From the NCBI GenBank assembly GCA_015999745.1, contig JAECQP010000013.1, forward strand, positions 1-64,000: 64,000 bases of DNA. Direction: 5' to 3'. The notes under the pieces are model-generated. The model searched no databases. It was not told where the DNA came from and was given only the letters and a program-made list of their open reading frames with translations. A program made the position numbers and the translations under genes. Source of the stretch: Sphingobacteriia bacterium. Its GTDB lineage: Bacteria; Bacteroidota; Bacteroidia; Chitinophagales; Chitinophagaceae. Positions within the stretch are counted from its first letter, which is position 1. The number at the start of each line of letters is the position of its first letter. Of the stretch, positions 43,917-52,145 are shown in pieces.

Positions 43917-44513
43917 CTAGCAATACACTTTCCCCTTATCCACCAGCACATCTCCTTTTTCGTGCATTACCCGGATGGTCCTGATAACAGTTTCCACCCT
44001 TAATCCAAGCATGTCGGCAATCTGTTGCCGGGTAAGTTTAACCTTATTGCACTTGGAACAGATATTCTTTTTCTTCTGCTTAAAATAAGCAAACAGACAG
44101 GCTATTGCTTTTTCCGGGTTATGCTCTGCCAAGGCTCTTACGATCAGGAACTTAAAACGAATATGTTCGCAAAGCAACCTACTGAAAGCAAAATGGATGT
44201 CGGGGTTTTCTTTCAGCAATTGGAGGAAAGTGGTTTTATTGAGGCGGATAATCACAGCAGCTTCATTGGCCACACTGGTGGCGGCATAAGGGCCATCATC
44301 AAACAACGGGAGATCACCAAAAGACTCGCCGGGCTCAATCATTACCTGTAAGGTTTCTTTACCCTCATCATTGATATTCATCCAGCGGATGCTACCACTA
44401 ACCAGTTGGTGGTAAAAAGAACAATGGCCGCCCTCATTAAAGATGATTTCGCCTTCGGCCACTTTTTTATAAGTAGCGCCCCAGGCAAGTAATGTGTTAA
44501 TGTCGATCGCCAT
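43917..44513 (-). CDS. Crp/Fnr-family regulator of the nos region
   Basis: A 198-residue protein with a cNMP-binding-like barrel (EGEIIFNEGGHCSFYHQLVSG, FGDLPLFDDGPYAATSV), a dimer helix (NPDIHFAFSRLLCEHIRFKF) and a C-terminal winged helix (KLTRQQIADMLGLRVETVIRTIRVM). Cysteines occur singly and as CSKC in the DNA-binding part, not in the FNR iron-sulfur pattern, so a DNR/NnrR-like NO-responsive role is more plausible than oxygen sensing through an Fe-S centre. A perfect 15-bp-arm palindrome with an FNR box lies 53 nt before its ATG, shared with the divergent nos operon, so it probably regulates itself. Confidence 0.88.
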   Translation of the reverse strand: MAIDINTLLAWGATYKKVAEGEIIFNEGGHCSFYHQLVSGSIRWMNINDEGKETLQVMIEPGESFGDLPLFDDGPYAATSVANEAAVIIRLNKTTFLQLLKENPDIHFAFSRLLCEHIRFKFLIVRALAEHNPEKAIACLFAYFKQKKKNICSKCNKVKLTRQQIADMLGLRVETVIRTIRVMHEKGDVLVDKGKVYC

Positions 44514-44566
44514 AAATATTGGATAATTCTATTTACAATTCAAAAGTAGAACTATTCATCAGCCCA

Positions 44567-44600
44567 GGTTATAAACATGATTAATATCATGTTTATAACC
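44567..44600. promoter_or_regulatory. 34-bp palindrome containing an FNR-like box, nos/regulator divergent region
   Basis: Perfect 15-bp arms around TAAT. The core ATGATTAATATCAT (44577-44590) fits ATGAT-N4-ATCAT exactly. In the regulator direction a TAGTTCTA sits 22 nt and a perfect TACTTTTG 28 nt downstream. The box is 63 nt from the regulator ATG and 111 nt from the cytochrome ATG. Confidence 0.7.
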
Positions 44601-44625
44601 TTATACAGCCCGCTTTCACCACTTT

Positions 44626-44669
44626 ATGATTCTACGCATAAAATAAGGTTTGAGGACTTTGTACTCTTG
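44626..44669 (+). promoter_or_regulatory. Likely nos operon promoter with degenerate FNR-like box
   Basis: ATGATTCTACGCAT (44626-44639) keeps a perfect left half site. Exactly 22 nt later TACTCTTG (44662-44669) matches the Bacteroidota -7 element TAnnTTTG at five of six fixed positions. The first nos gene starts 32 nt further on. This is the same geometry as the other boxes. Confidence 0.5.
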
Positions 44670-44701
44670 TGCTGTTATTTAAAACATAAAACAGACCTAT
44701 T

Positions 44702-45184
44702 ATGAAAAAAATGATGCTTATTGGTTTATTCGGATTATTGATAGCTTCCTGTGGGGGAGGAAATTCCCATAGTGAATCTACTGCAAATCCGGCAGAATCT
44801 GTAACAAAGGAAACCACAGAAAACGGAAATCCGGCCTATGACCCCAACAGGGGAGAGGGTAAATTCAAAGATTTTAAAGCAGCCCCTACCCTGGACGCCA
44901 CCCAGGCTGAAAACGGTAATAAAGTGTATAATGTAAAATGCAGTAGTTGCCACAAAACCAACGAAGAAAAACTGGTAGGCCCCGGATGGAAGGGAGTAAC
45001 CGGACGTCATACTGCCGACTGGATCCTGAATTTCATCACCAACACAGATGAAATGCTGAACAAAGACCCAAAAGCACAGGCACAACTGGAAATCTGCCTG
45101 GTTCGTATGCCTAACCAGAACCTCAGCGACGACGACGCAAAAGCACTCTACGAGTTTATGCGTAAAAACGACGGAGTTAAATAA
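44702..45184 (+). CDS. Lipoprotein cytochrome c of the nos operon
   Basis: A 160-residue protein with a lipoprotein signal (MLIGLFGLLIASC) and one haem c motif C-S-S-C-H, with a distal Met in CLVRMPNQNLSDDD. Monohaem c-type cytochromes of this kind lead clade II nos clusters in Bacteroidota and probably hand electrons to NosZ in the periplasm. It is first in the operon, 21 nt before nosZ. The Gly/Ser/Asn-rich linker after the lipid Cys would let the domain reach from the membrane. Confidence 0.88.
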   Translation: MKKMMLIGLFGLLIASCGGGNSHSESTANPAESVTKETTENGNPAYDPNRGEGKFKDFKAAPTLDATQAENGNKVYNVKCSSCHKTNEEKLVGPGWKGVTGRHTADWILNFITNTDEMLNKDPKAQAQLEICLVRMPNQNLSDDDAKALYEFMRKNDGVK

Positions 45185-45205
45185 TTAATCAATAAAATAT
45201 ACCTC

Positions 45206-47197
45206 ATGAGAAATACTCAACTTAAAACCATCGCGGCCATTTGTGCCGGTGTTGTGCTCAGCGTCGTTGGCTGTAAACCTAAAAATGCCGGGAATGCCGT
45301 AAGCGCCGATGCTGCCGCAAAAACCTATGTAGCACCGGGCAAATACGACGAGTTCTACAATTTTGTATCGGGCGGATTCAGCGGTCAGATGACTGCTTAT
45401 GGATTGCCATCCGGTCGTTTATTGCGCGTGATCCCCGTCTTTTCCGTAGATCCCGAAAAAGGATATGGTTACAGTGAAGAAACCAAACCTATGCTGAACA
45501 CCTCTCATGGTTTTGTACCCTGGGACGATTTACACCATACCGAACTCTCCCAAACCAATGGTGAAATTGATGGAAGATGGATTTTCGGAAATGCCAACAA
45601 CACGCCCCGTGTTGCCCGTATTGACCTGAAAACGTTCAGAACCGCTGAAATCATTGAAATACCTAATAGTGCGGGTAACCACTCTTCACCGTTTATTACA
45701 GAAAATACCGAGTATGTAGTAGCGGGAACAAGGTTCAGTGTACCGATGGACGATGCCAATGGAGATGTTCCGATCAATACTTATAAAAAGAACTTCAAAG
45801 GAAGCATTAGTTTTATCAGTGTAGGCAAAGAAGGAGAAATGAACCTGGCATTCCAGATTCAAACACCCGGGGTAAACTTTGACCTGAGTCACTCCGGTAA
45901 AGGCCCATCCAGCGGTTGGTTCTTCTTCTCTTGTTATAATACAGAACAGGCCAATACCTTACTGGAAGTAAACGCTTCCCAGAAAGACAAAGACTTCATC
46001 ATGGCGGTGAACTGGAAGAAGGCAGAAGAATACCTGAAAGCAGGAAAGGGAAGAAAGCAGTCTGTAAAATATGCGCACAATACATACAGTGATGTAACCC
46101 ACAGTGCCACTTCCGAAATCAAAACAGAAGTGACTGTATTGGATGCCAAAGACCTGAAAGATATCTGCTATTTTATCCCTTGCCCTAAATCCCCGCATGG
46201 TTGCGACGTAGATCCAAGCGGTCAGTACATTGTAGGTAGCGGTAAGCTCGCTGCACTGATTCCGGTATTCAGCTTCGATAAAATTCAGAAAGCCATTGCG
46301 GCGAAGGATTTTATTGGCGACTATGAAGGTATACCCGTAATTAAATACGAGTCTGCACTGTATGGTGAAGTAAAAAAACCAGGCCTCGGACCTTTGCATA
46401 CCGAGTTTGATGGCAAGGGTAATGCCTATACTACCTTCTTCGTTTCTTCTGAAGTGGTAAAATGGAATATTAAGGACCTGAAAGTAGTAGATCGCGCTCC
46501 TACTTACTATTCCGTTGGTCACCTGACCATTCCCGGCGGTGATACCAAAAAACCGAATGCCAAATACCTGATTGCATACAATAAAATTACCAAAGACAGG
46601 TACCTGCCTACCGGACCAGAGCTGGCCCAGAGTGCACAGCTCTACGATATCAGTGGAGATAAAATGCAATTGATCCTCGATTTCCCAACCATCGGAGAAC
46701 CGCACTACGCCCAGGCTGTAAGTGCAGATCTGATCAAAAACAACTCAGTTAAGTTCTTTAAAATTGAGGAGAATAAGAACCCATATGTTGCGAAGGGCGA
46801 ATCTGAAACCAAAGTGGTTCGCGAAGGAAACAAAGTGCATATTTACATGACCTGTATCCGTTCACACTGGTCTCCGGACAATATAGAAGGAATCAAAGCA
46901 GGGGACGAAGTGTATTTCCATGTAACCAACCTCGAACAGGATTGGGATGTACCGCACGGTTTTGCTATCAAGGGCGCAAACACAGCAGAATTGCTGGTGA
47001 TGCCAGGCGAAACACAGACCTTGAAATGGGTTGCTGAAAAGCCAGGCATATTCCCATTCTATTGTACCGATTTCTGTAGTGCATTGCACCAGGAAATGTC
47101 TGGTTACCTGAGGGTTTCTCCTGCAGGCAGTAATGTACCATTGTTGTTCAGCACCGGGAAAAATCTTCCGGCTGCAGATGCTGCTGAGAAAAAATAA
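45206..47197 (+). CDS. nosZ: Nitrous oxide reductase, clade II
   Basis: A 663-residue enzyme that reduces N2O to N2. There is no Tat motif; the N-terminus is a Sec-type signal with a possible lipobox (S-V-V-G-C, Cys23), as in clade II enzymes. The beta-propeller holds the CuZ His ligands, including His101, His110 and His111 in SHGFVPWDDLHH, and further His in SAGNHSSPF, CPKSPHGCDV, VGHLTIPGG and GEPHYAQAV. The C-terminal cupredoxin has the CuA site: Cys620, Cys624, His628 and Met631 in CTDFCSALHQEM. A strong hairpin follows the stop and may keep its mRNA more abundant than that of the accessory genes. Confidence 0.97.
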   Translation: MRNTQLKTIAAICAGVVLSVVGCKPKNAGNAVSADAAAKTYVAPGKYDEFYNFVSGGFSGQMTAYGLPSGRLLRVIPVFSVDPEKGYGYSEETKPMLNTSHGFVPWDDLHHTELSQTNGEIDGRWIFGNANNTPRVARIDLKTFRTAEIIEIPNSAGNHSSPFITENTEYVVAGTRFSVPMDDANGDVPINTYKKNFKGSISFISVGKEGEMNLAFQIQTPGVNFDLSHSGKGPSSGWFFFSCYNTEQANTLLEVNASQKDKDFIMAVNWKKAEEYLKAGKGRKQSVKYAHNTYSDVTHSATSEIKTEVTVLDAKDLKDICYFIPCPKSPHGCDVDPSGQYIVGSGKLAALIPVFSFDKIQKAIAAKDFIGDYEGIPVIKYESALYGEVKKPGLGPLHTEFDGKGNAYTTFFVSSEVVKWNIKDLKVVDRAPTYYSVGHLTIPGGDTKKPNAKYLIAYNKITKDRYLPTGPELAQSAQLYDISGDKMQLILDFPTIGEPHYAQAVSADLIKNNSVKFFKIEENKNPYVAKGESETKVVREGNKVHIYMTCIRSHWSPDNIEGIKAGDEVYFHVTNLEQDWDVPHGFAIKGANTAELLVMPGETQTLKWVAEKPGIFPFYCTDFCSALHQEMSGYLRVSPAGSNVPLLFSTGKNLPAADAAEKK

Positions 47198-47212
47198 ATC
47201 ATTGATGGAAGC

Positions 47213-47237
47213 GGGACAGGTAGCTATTACCTGTCCC
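47213..47237 (+). terminator. Hairpin between nosZ and the NosL fusion gene
   Basis: Perfect 10-bp stem GGGACAGGTA/TACCTGTCCC with a 5-nt loop, followed by TTTTC. It begins 16 nt after the nosZ stop and ends 27 nt before the next ATG. A partial terminator inside the operon is likely. Confidence 0.65.
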
Positions 47238-47264
47238 TTTTCAGGCTCACCAAATCAATCTAAA

Positions 47265-48284
47265 ATGAATAAAAATCAATTAAGCGGCCTGGTTAGAGGA
47301 ATGATGATTCTTTGTGCTGTTGCGCTGGCAATGGTCCTGTTTGTCCCCCTTTGGAGAATCGACCTGGACGCACCGCAATACCCCGAAGGGCTCAGGCTCC
47401 TGATCTATCCCAATAAACTTGGTGGAAATGTAGATATCGTGAACGGGCTGAACCATTACATCGGAATGAAAACATTACATGCCGAAGATTTTATGGAATT
47501 TACTATACTGCCGTATATCATTGGCTTTTTCGCTGCATTCGCATTACTGGTGGGAATCAGCGCAAAACCAAAACTGTTGTATGTTTTCCTGGGATTCTTT
47601 ATTTGTTTTGGTATTATTTCCATGGTGGATTTCTGGCGCTGGGAATACGATTATGGGCATAATCTTGACCCGAATGCCGCAATCGTAGTGCCCGGAATGT
47701 CTTATCAGCCGCCGCTGATCGGATTTAAGCAATTGCTGAACTTCGGTGCATATTCAATGCCAGATGTTGGAGGATACCTGTTTATAGCAGTAGGCTTGCT
47801 GGGTGTCGGCGCTGCCTGGATAACCGGAAAGCAACAGTTAAAAGCAAAAGCCGGTTCAATACCTGTTATGACGCTTTTTGCCGGCATCAGCCTGGTGGCA
47901 TCCTCCTGCAACCCCGGCCCTGAGCAAATCAATATCGGAAAAGACAATTGCCATTTCTGCAAAATGACCATTACCGATGCCCGCTTTGCTTCGGAGGTTG
48001 TAACTAAAAAAGGACGGATATATAAATTTGACGACAGCCATTGTTTACTGGCTTACCTCAAAACCAACGATATACCTGCAACGGAAATTAAAGATACCTA
48101 TGTTGCCAATTTTAGCGGAAATCACAAACTGCTCAATGTAACAGATGCCATGTTCCTGCAAAGTGAAACACTGAGGGGTCCCATGGGCGGAAACCTGGCG
48201 GCCTTTAATCATGCGGATAGCTTCAAACAGGCGCAACAACAATATGCCGCAGAAGTTACCAATTGGAAAGAAATCAGCAAATAG
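47265..48284 (+). CDS. nosL: NosL fused to an N-terminal membrane domain
   Basis: The ATG at 47265 (MNKNQLSGLVRG) is chosen over an open frame that reaches back into nosZ. The 339-residue protein has four or five helices in its first 200 residues, then LVASSCNPGPE, an internal lipobox-like segment with Cys215, and a NosL domain with C-H-F-C-K-M (Cys229, Cys232, Met234), which in NosL binds Cu(I) for the CuZ centre. The NosL part ends in SETLRGPMGGNLAAF. In many relatives the membrane protein and NosL are separate genes. Its stop overlaps the nosD GTG by one base. Confidence 0.85.
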   Translation: MNKNQLSGLVRGMMILCAVALAMVLFVPLWRIDLDAPQYPEGLRLLIYPNKLGGNVDIVNGLNHYIGMKTLHAEDFMEFTILPYIIGFFAAFALLVGISAKPKLLYVFLGFFICFGIISMVDFWRWEYDYGHNLDPNAAIVVPGMSYQPPLIGFKQLLNFGAYSMPDVGGYLFIAVGLLGVGAAWITGKQQLKAKAGSIPVMTLFAGISLVASSCNPGPEQINIGKDNCHFCKMTITDARFASEVVTKKGRIYKFDDSHCLLAYLKTNDIPATEIKDTYVANFSGNHKLLNVTDAMFLQSETLRGPMGGNLAAFNHADSFKQAQQQYAAEVTNWKEISK

Positions 48285-49519
48285 TGAAAAGGATTCTGTT
48301 CATATTATTGATGGGCGTTCAGGCAGTACCGCTTGGGGCAACAACCATTTCCGTAGGTAAGGGCAAGACTGTTACCGCCATAAGGGCGGCAATCAACAAA
48401 GCGTTGGACGGCGACACCTTGTTGGTGTATCCCGGAATTTACAGGGAGAAAAACCTGATCGTCAACAAAAGAATCAGCCTGATAGGGATCAATTACCCCG
48501 TTGTGGACGGAGAAAATAAGTATGAGAACATTTCCATCAAATCTCCCGGTGTACTGGTGCAGGGTTTTAAAGTGGTCAACTCCGGCGTATCCAGTATAGA
48601 AGATTTTGCAGGAATTAAAATATACAATACCCGGGATGTGATTATCCGGAACAACCGGCTGGAGAATACCTTCTTTGGTATTTATTCCCAGTATGGAACC
48701 AACTGTATCATCGAGAATAATGAAATAAGCGCTCACAACCTGGAAGAACAGCAGAGTGGAAACGGCATCCATTGCTGGAAGAGCGATAGCATGCGGATCA
48801 TTGGCAATAAGATCAGGGGACACAGGGACGGGATCTATTTTGAGTTTGTAACCCATTCCCTGATCTGGCGAAATGATTCCCAGAAAAATCTTCGTTACGG
48901 GCTTCACTTCATGTTCTCTAACCACGATTCATATGTAACCAATATTTTCAGAAACAACGGGGCCGGTGTAGCGGTGATGTTTTCCCACCACGTAAAAATG
49001 TTCAACAATCACTTTGAAGAAAACTGGGGAGATGCCTCTTATGGAATCCTGCTCAAGGAGATTTCGGACAGCCATATCGAAAACAACCGTTTTGTAAAAA
49101 ACACCATTGGCATATATATGGAGGGTGTTAGCCGTTTGCAAATGAAAAAGAACAGCTTCGAACGCAATGGGTGGGCAATGAAAATACAGGCAAGCTGTAT
49201 GGATATTACGGTGAGTTCAAATAATTTTCTTGGAAACACGTTCGACGTTGGCACCAACGGAAGCCTCGTACTGAATACATTCAATGGAAATTACTGGGAC
49301 AAGTACGAAGGATATGACCTCAACAGAAACCGTATTGGCGATATCCCCTACCGGCCGGTAAGCATGTATTCTGTTATTGTGGAGAGAAACCCGCCCGCCA
49401 TGATGCTGTTCAGAAGTTTTATGACCAGCCTGCTGGATAAAACAGAAAAAGTGCTGCCTTCGCTTACCCCGGAAAACCTGAAAGACATTTATCCACTTAT
49501 GAAACCACTGAGGTTATGA
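48284..49519 (+). CDS. nosD: NosD, periplasmic beta-helix copper-insertion protein
   Basis: The start is GTG at 48284 (the open frame back to 48263 begins with a TTG inside the previous gene). The 411-residue product has a signal peptide (ILFILLMGVQAVPLGA) followed by a right-handed parallel beta-helix of the NosD/CASH type, with repeated turns such as VIIRNNRLENTFFGIYS, CIIENNEISAHN and SHIENNRFVKNTIGIYM. With NosF and NosY it forms the complex that builds the CuZ cluster of NosZ. It overlaps nosF by 4 nt (ATGA). Confidence 0.93.
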   Translation: MKRILFILLMGVQAVPLGATTISVGKGKTVTAIRAAINKALDGDTLLVYPGIYREKNLIVNKRISLIGINYPVVDGENKYENISIKSPGVLVQGFKVVNSGVSSIEDFAGIKIYNTRDVIIRNNRLENTFFGIYSQYGTNCIIENNEISAHNLEEQQSGNGIHCWKSDSMRIIGNKIRGHRDGIYFEFVTHSLIWRNDSQKNLRYGLHFMFSNHDSYVTNIFRNNGAGVAVMFSHHVKMFNNHFEENWGDASYGILLKEISDSHIENNRFVKNTIGIYMEGVSRLQMKKNSFERNGWAMKIQASCMDITVSSNNFLGNTFDVGTNGSLVLNTFNGNYWDKYEGYDLNRNRIGDIPYRPVSMYSVIVERNPPAMMLFRSFMTSLLDKTEKVLPSLTPENLKDIYPLMKPLRL

Positions 49520-50223
49520 TTATAGCTACCAATGTTTCCAAGAAATTTGGAAGTTTACAGGCACTGAATAATTTATCTGTTACCTGCAACAAGGGAGAAT
49601 GTATTGCGCTGATCGGACCAAACGGAAGCGGAAAAACCACTTTTATCAAAACAATTCTGGGAATGGTGGTTTGCGACAGCGGGTTTATCACTTTCAATGG
49701 AAACAATATCAACAACAACTGGCAATACCGCTCCGGAATCGGCTATATGCCGCAGATCGGCCGATATCCGGAAAATATGACCATCGGACAAGTGTTCGAC
49801 ATGATGAAGGATATCCGTAAGGCATCCGTTGTGTTGCCATACGACGAGGACCTGATCAGGAACTTCAACCTGAACAACCTGCTCAACAAACGCATGCGGA
49901 CCCTTTCAGGGGGCACTAAACAAAAAGTAAGCGCTGCGCTGGCGTTCATGTTTAATCCCGATGTGTTGATACTGGACGAACCTACAGCGGGTTTGGACCC
50001 GGTGTCTTCTGAGATACTGAAAGAAAAAATACTGCTCGAAAAAAGCAAGGGGAAACTGATCCTCATCAGCTCGCATATACTCAGCGAACTGGACGACCTG
50101 GTAACACAGGTTATTTATATGCAGGACGGGGCCCTTTGCTTTCACAAAACAATTGAACAGTTACAGGCAGATACCGGAGAAAACAAACTGGCCAAGGCCA
50201 TTGCACAGGTAATGCAACAATAA
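49516..50223 (+). CDS. nosF: NosF, ABC-transporter ATPase
   Basis: A 235-residue ATPase: Walker A GPNGSGKTT, Q-loop in YMPQIGRYPE, signature LSGGTKQKV, Walker B VLILDEPTAGLDP and switch His in ISSHILSEL. It powers the NosDFY complex that helps assemble CuZ. Its ATG overlaps the nosD stop, and its stop is 6 nt before nosY, showing tight coupling. Length is shorter than the usual 300 residues, with a brief C-terminal part. Confidence 0.95.
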   Translation: MIIATNVSKKFGSLQALNNLSVTCNKGECIALIGPNGSGKTTFIKTILGMVVCDSGFITFNGNNINNNWQYRSGIGYMPQIGRYPENMTIGQVFDMMKDIRKASVVLPYDEDLIRNFNLNNLLNKRMRTLSGGTKQKVSAALAFMFNPDVLILDEPTAGLDPVSSEILKEKILLEKSKGKLILISSHILSELDDLVTQVIYMQDGALCFHKTIEQLQADTGENKLAKAIAQVMQQ

Positions 50224-50229
50224 AGCGCT

Positions 50230-50997
50230 ATGAAAAAAGTAATTAAATATGTAATCATCGATATTCTCAGGAATAAAATCATGCTGGGATACACCTTGTT
50301 TCTTTTTATCCTTTCGATGAGTATATTCAGCCTGGAAGATAATGCTGCAAAGGGATTGCTGGGTTTACTGAATATTATTCTGATCATTGTACCGCTGGTA
50401 AGTCTTATATTCTCTACTATTTATGTGTACAACAGTGCAGAATTTATAGAACTGCTGGTAAGTCAGCCATTGCAGCGTAAAACAATCTGGATGAGCCTGT
50501 TTACCGGGCTCGCATCATCGATGATGCTGGCATTCCTTGCAGGGGCAGGTATTCCTGTATTGATCTACCAGCCCGATGCAACGGGATTCATGATGATTTT
50601 GATTGGTGAACTCCTCTCCGTAATTTTTGTTGCCATTGCATTGCTGGCTGCAGTAAAAACCAGGGATAAAGCAAAAGGCATTGGCGCCGCCATTCTTCTA
50701 TGGCTTTATTTTTCGCTCTTGTTCGATGGATTTATCCTGTTCCTGTTGTTCCAGTTTTCCGACTATCCTATTGAAAAAATCATGGTTGGTGTAAGCATGC
50801 TGAATCCAATAGATCTTGGCAGAATATTGATTTTGCTGAAGATGGACATATCAGCAATGATGGGCTATACAGGGGCCATATTCAAGGATTTTTTCGGAAC
50901 AGGGACCGGAATGAGTTTGTCCTTTTTAGTGTTGATTGTATGGATCGTTCTGCCATTGGCACTTTCTGTGAGAAATTTTAAACGTAAAGATCTTTAA
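50230..50997 (+). CDS. nosY: NosY, ABC-transporter permease
   Basis: A 255-residue membrane protein with about six helices and the ABC-2-type order: short cytosolic N-terminus (MKKVIKYVIIDILRNK), paired helices near 20-80, VSQPLQRKTIW between helices, and a C-terminal helix ending in LALSVRNFKRKDL. It is the membrane part of the NosDFY complex. It begins 6 nt after nosF and is followed 17 nt later by the haemoglobin gene. Confidence 0.92.
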   Translation: MKKVIKYVIIDILRNKIMLGYTLFLFILSMSIFSLEDNAAKGLLGLLNIILIIVPLVSLIFSTIYVYNSAEFIELLVSQPLQRKTIWMSLFTGLASSMMLAFLAGAGIPVLIYQPDATGFMMILIGELLSVIFVAIALLAAVKTRDKAKGIGAAILLWLYFSLLFDGFILFLLFQFSDYPIEKIMVGVSMLNPIDLGRILILLKMDISAMMGYTGAIFKDFFGTGTGMSLSFLVLIVWIVLPLALSVRNFKRKDL

Positions 50998-51014
50998 GTT
51001 TTAAAACGGAACAG

Positions 51015-51401
51015 ATGCGAACAAGAAAAGATATTACCAAAAGGGTCGATATAGAAATGCTGGTAAAATCATTTTATGATAAAGTAAACGCCGATCCCTT
51101 ACTCGGCCCGATTTTTACAAAGGTTAACTGGGAGAAGCATCTTCCGTTGATGTCCGATTTCTGGGAGAACCTGTTGCTGTATACAGGCTCATACCAGGGC
51201 AACCCCATGGACCTGCATAAGCACCTGCATAAGGTAATGAACCTCCAGCCGGAACATTTCCAACACTGGAATAAACTGTTTATAGCAACAGTCGATGAAA
51301 ATTTCAAGGGTGCAAACGCACTGGTGGCAAAGCAAAGGGCCATGAAAATTTCCGGCATTATCCAAACACAGATTCTTCCCCCGAAAACAGAGGGCAGGTA
51401 G
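51015..51401 (+). CDS. Group III truncated haemoglobin
   Basis: A 128-residue globin with the family order IEMLVKSFYDKVNADPLLGPIF, LMSDFWENLLLYTGSYQGNPM and HLHKVMNLQPEHFQHWNKLFIATVDENF, the last carrying the proximal His. Group III truncated haemoglobins bind O2 and NO; here, directly downstream of nosY, it may protect NosZ or the cell from NO. It ends the rightward nos operon; a terminator follows 19 nt after the stop. Confidence 0.9.
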   Translation: MRTRKDITKRVDIEMLVKSFYDKVNADPLLGPIFTKVNWEKHLPLMSDFWENLLLYTGSYQGNPMDLHKHLHKVMNLQPEHFQHWNKLFIATVDENFKGANALVAKQRAMKISGIIQTQILPPKTEGR

Positions 51402-51420
51402 TTTAACCAGGCTCGCAATA

Positions 51421-51447
51421 GAAAGCCCCGGATTAACCGGGGCTTTC
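51421..51447. terminator. Bidirectional terminator of nos operon and fasciclin gene
   Basis: Perfect 11-bp stem GAAAGCCCCGG/CCGGGGCTTTC with a 5-nt loop, between the converging haemoglobin and fasciclin genes. The plus strand continues ATTTTC, the minus strand TATTGCG, so the plus-strand side is the better terminator. Confidence 0.8.
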
Positions 51448-51486
51448 ATTTTCAAAACAAGTACCAACTATAAAAACAAATATCAA

Positions 51487-52056
51487 CTACTTGGTTGCGG
51501 GGGGTAGCAATACTTTATCGATTACATGAATAATACCATTGGAGGCCGGCACGGAGGCAACGATAACAGCAGTTCCGTTCAAATAGGTTTTACCGCCTTT
51601 TTGGGTAATGGTAATATTGCCCCCGTTTACCTGGCCAATTACCTGTCCGTCGGTAAATGATTCTGCTTTAAAAACACCTACGGAAACATGGTATTGCAGG
51701 ATGTCTGTAAGCGCATCAATTTTCTCAGGCTTCAGCAGATCATCCAGCGTGCCTGCAGGCAGTTGAGCGAACGCTTCATTGGTTGGAGCAAACACGGTAA
51801 AAGGACCTGCATTGCTGAGCGCATCCACCAGGTTGGCGGCTTTAACCGCGGTTACCAATGTGCTGTGATCCTTGCTGGCAACAGCTACCTGAACAACGTT
51901 TTTAGCGGATGCATCATCCTGTACTGCAGACTGACCGGCGCCAACGGTTGAAGTTGCTGCATCATCCGTTGCTGTTTTTTCGGAGGCGCTTTCAGAACAG
52001 GCAGGCAGGTAAACAACGCCGACTGTGATCATACAAACAAATAATAATTTTTTCAT
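51487..52056 (-). CDS. Fasciclin-domain lipoprotein
   Basis: The start at 52056 (MKKLLFVCMITVGVVYLPAC) gives a lipobox with Cys20; the earlier open frame begins with TTG. The 189-residue product has one FAS1 domain with the usual H1 motif (FTVFAPTNEAFAQLP), LQYHVSVGVF and H2 motif (ASNGIIHVIDKVLLP). FAS1 domains bind proteins or surfaces. An FNR-like box lies 61 nt before the ATG with a TAATTTTA 22 nt past it, so it appears to be regulated like the nos genes. It is read toward them, ending at the shared terminator. Confidence 0.92.
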   Translation of the reverse strand: MKKLLFVCMITVGVVYLPACSESASEKTATDDAATSTVGAGQSAVQDDASAKNVVQVAVASKDHSTLVTAVKAANLVDALSNAGPFTVFAPTNEAFAQLPAGTLDDLLKPEKIDALTDILQYHVSVGVFKAESFTDGQVIGQVNGGNITITQKGGKTYLNGTAVIVASVPASNGIIHVIDKVLLPPATK

Positions 52057-52117
52057 AAAAGCATATGGTTTTTGGTTCATAAACAATTAAAATTATTCAT
52101 GAATCAAATGAACTTTT

Positions 52118-52131
52118 ATGATCACAATCAT
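52118..52131 (-). promoter_or_regulatory. FNR-like box before the fasciclin gene
   Basis: ATGATCACAATCAT fits ATGAT-N4-ATCAT exactly. On the minus strand, TAATTTTA follows after exactly 22 nt and matches TAnnTTTG at five of six fixed positions. Confidence 0.65.
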
Positions 52132-52145
52132 AAATGAAAAAAACC

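Noticed and set aside
43917..44513. The CSKC pair of the nos regulator as an FNR iron-sulfur ligand
   Set aside because: It lies in the DNA-binding half, and the N-terminal Cys cluster of FNR is absent, so an Fe-S oxygen sensor cannot be claimed.
45959..46705. 248-codon frame antisense to nosZ
   Set aside because: nosZ is certain on the plus strand, and the antisense product is rich in unlikely Cys/Phe/Tyr runs.
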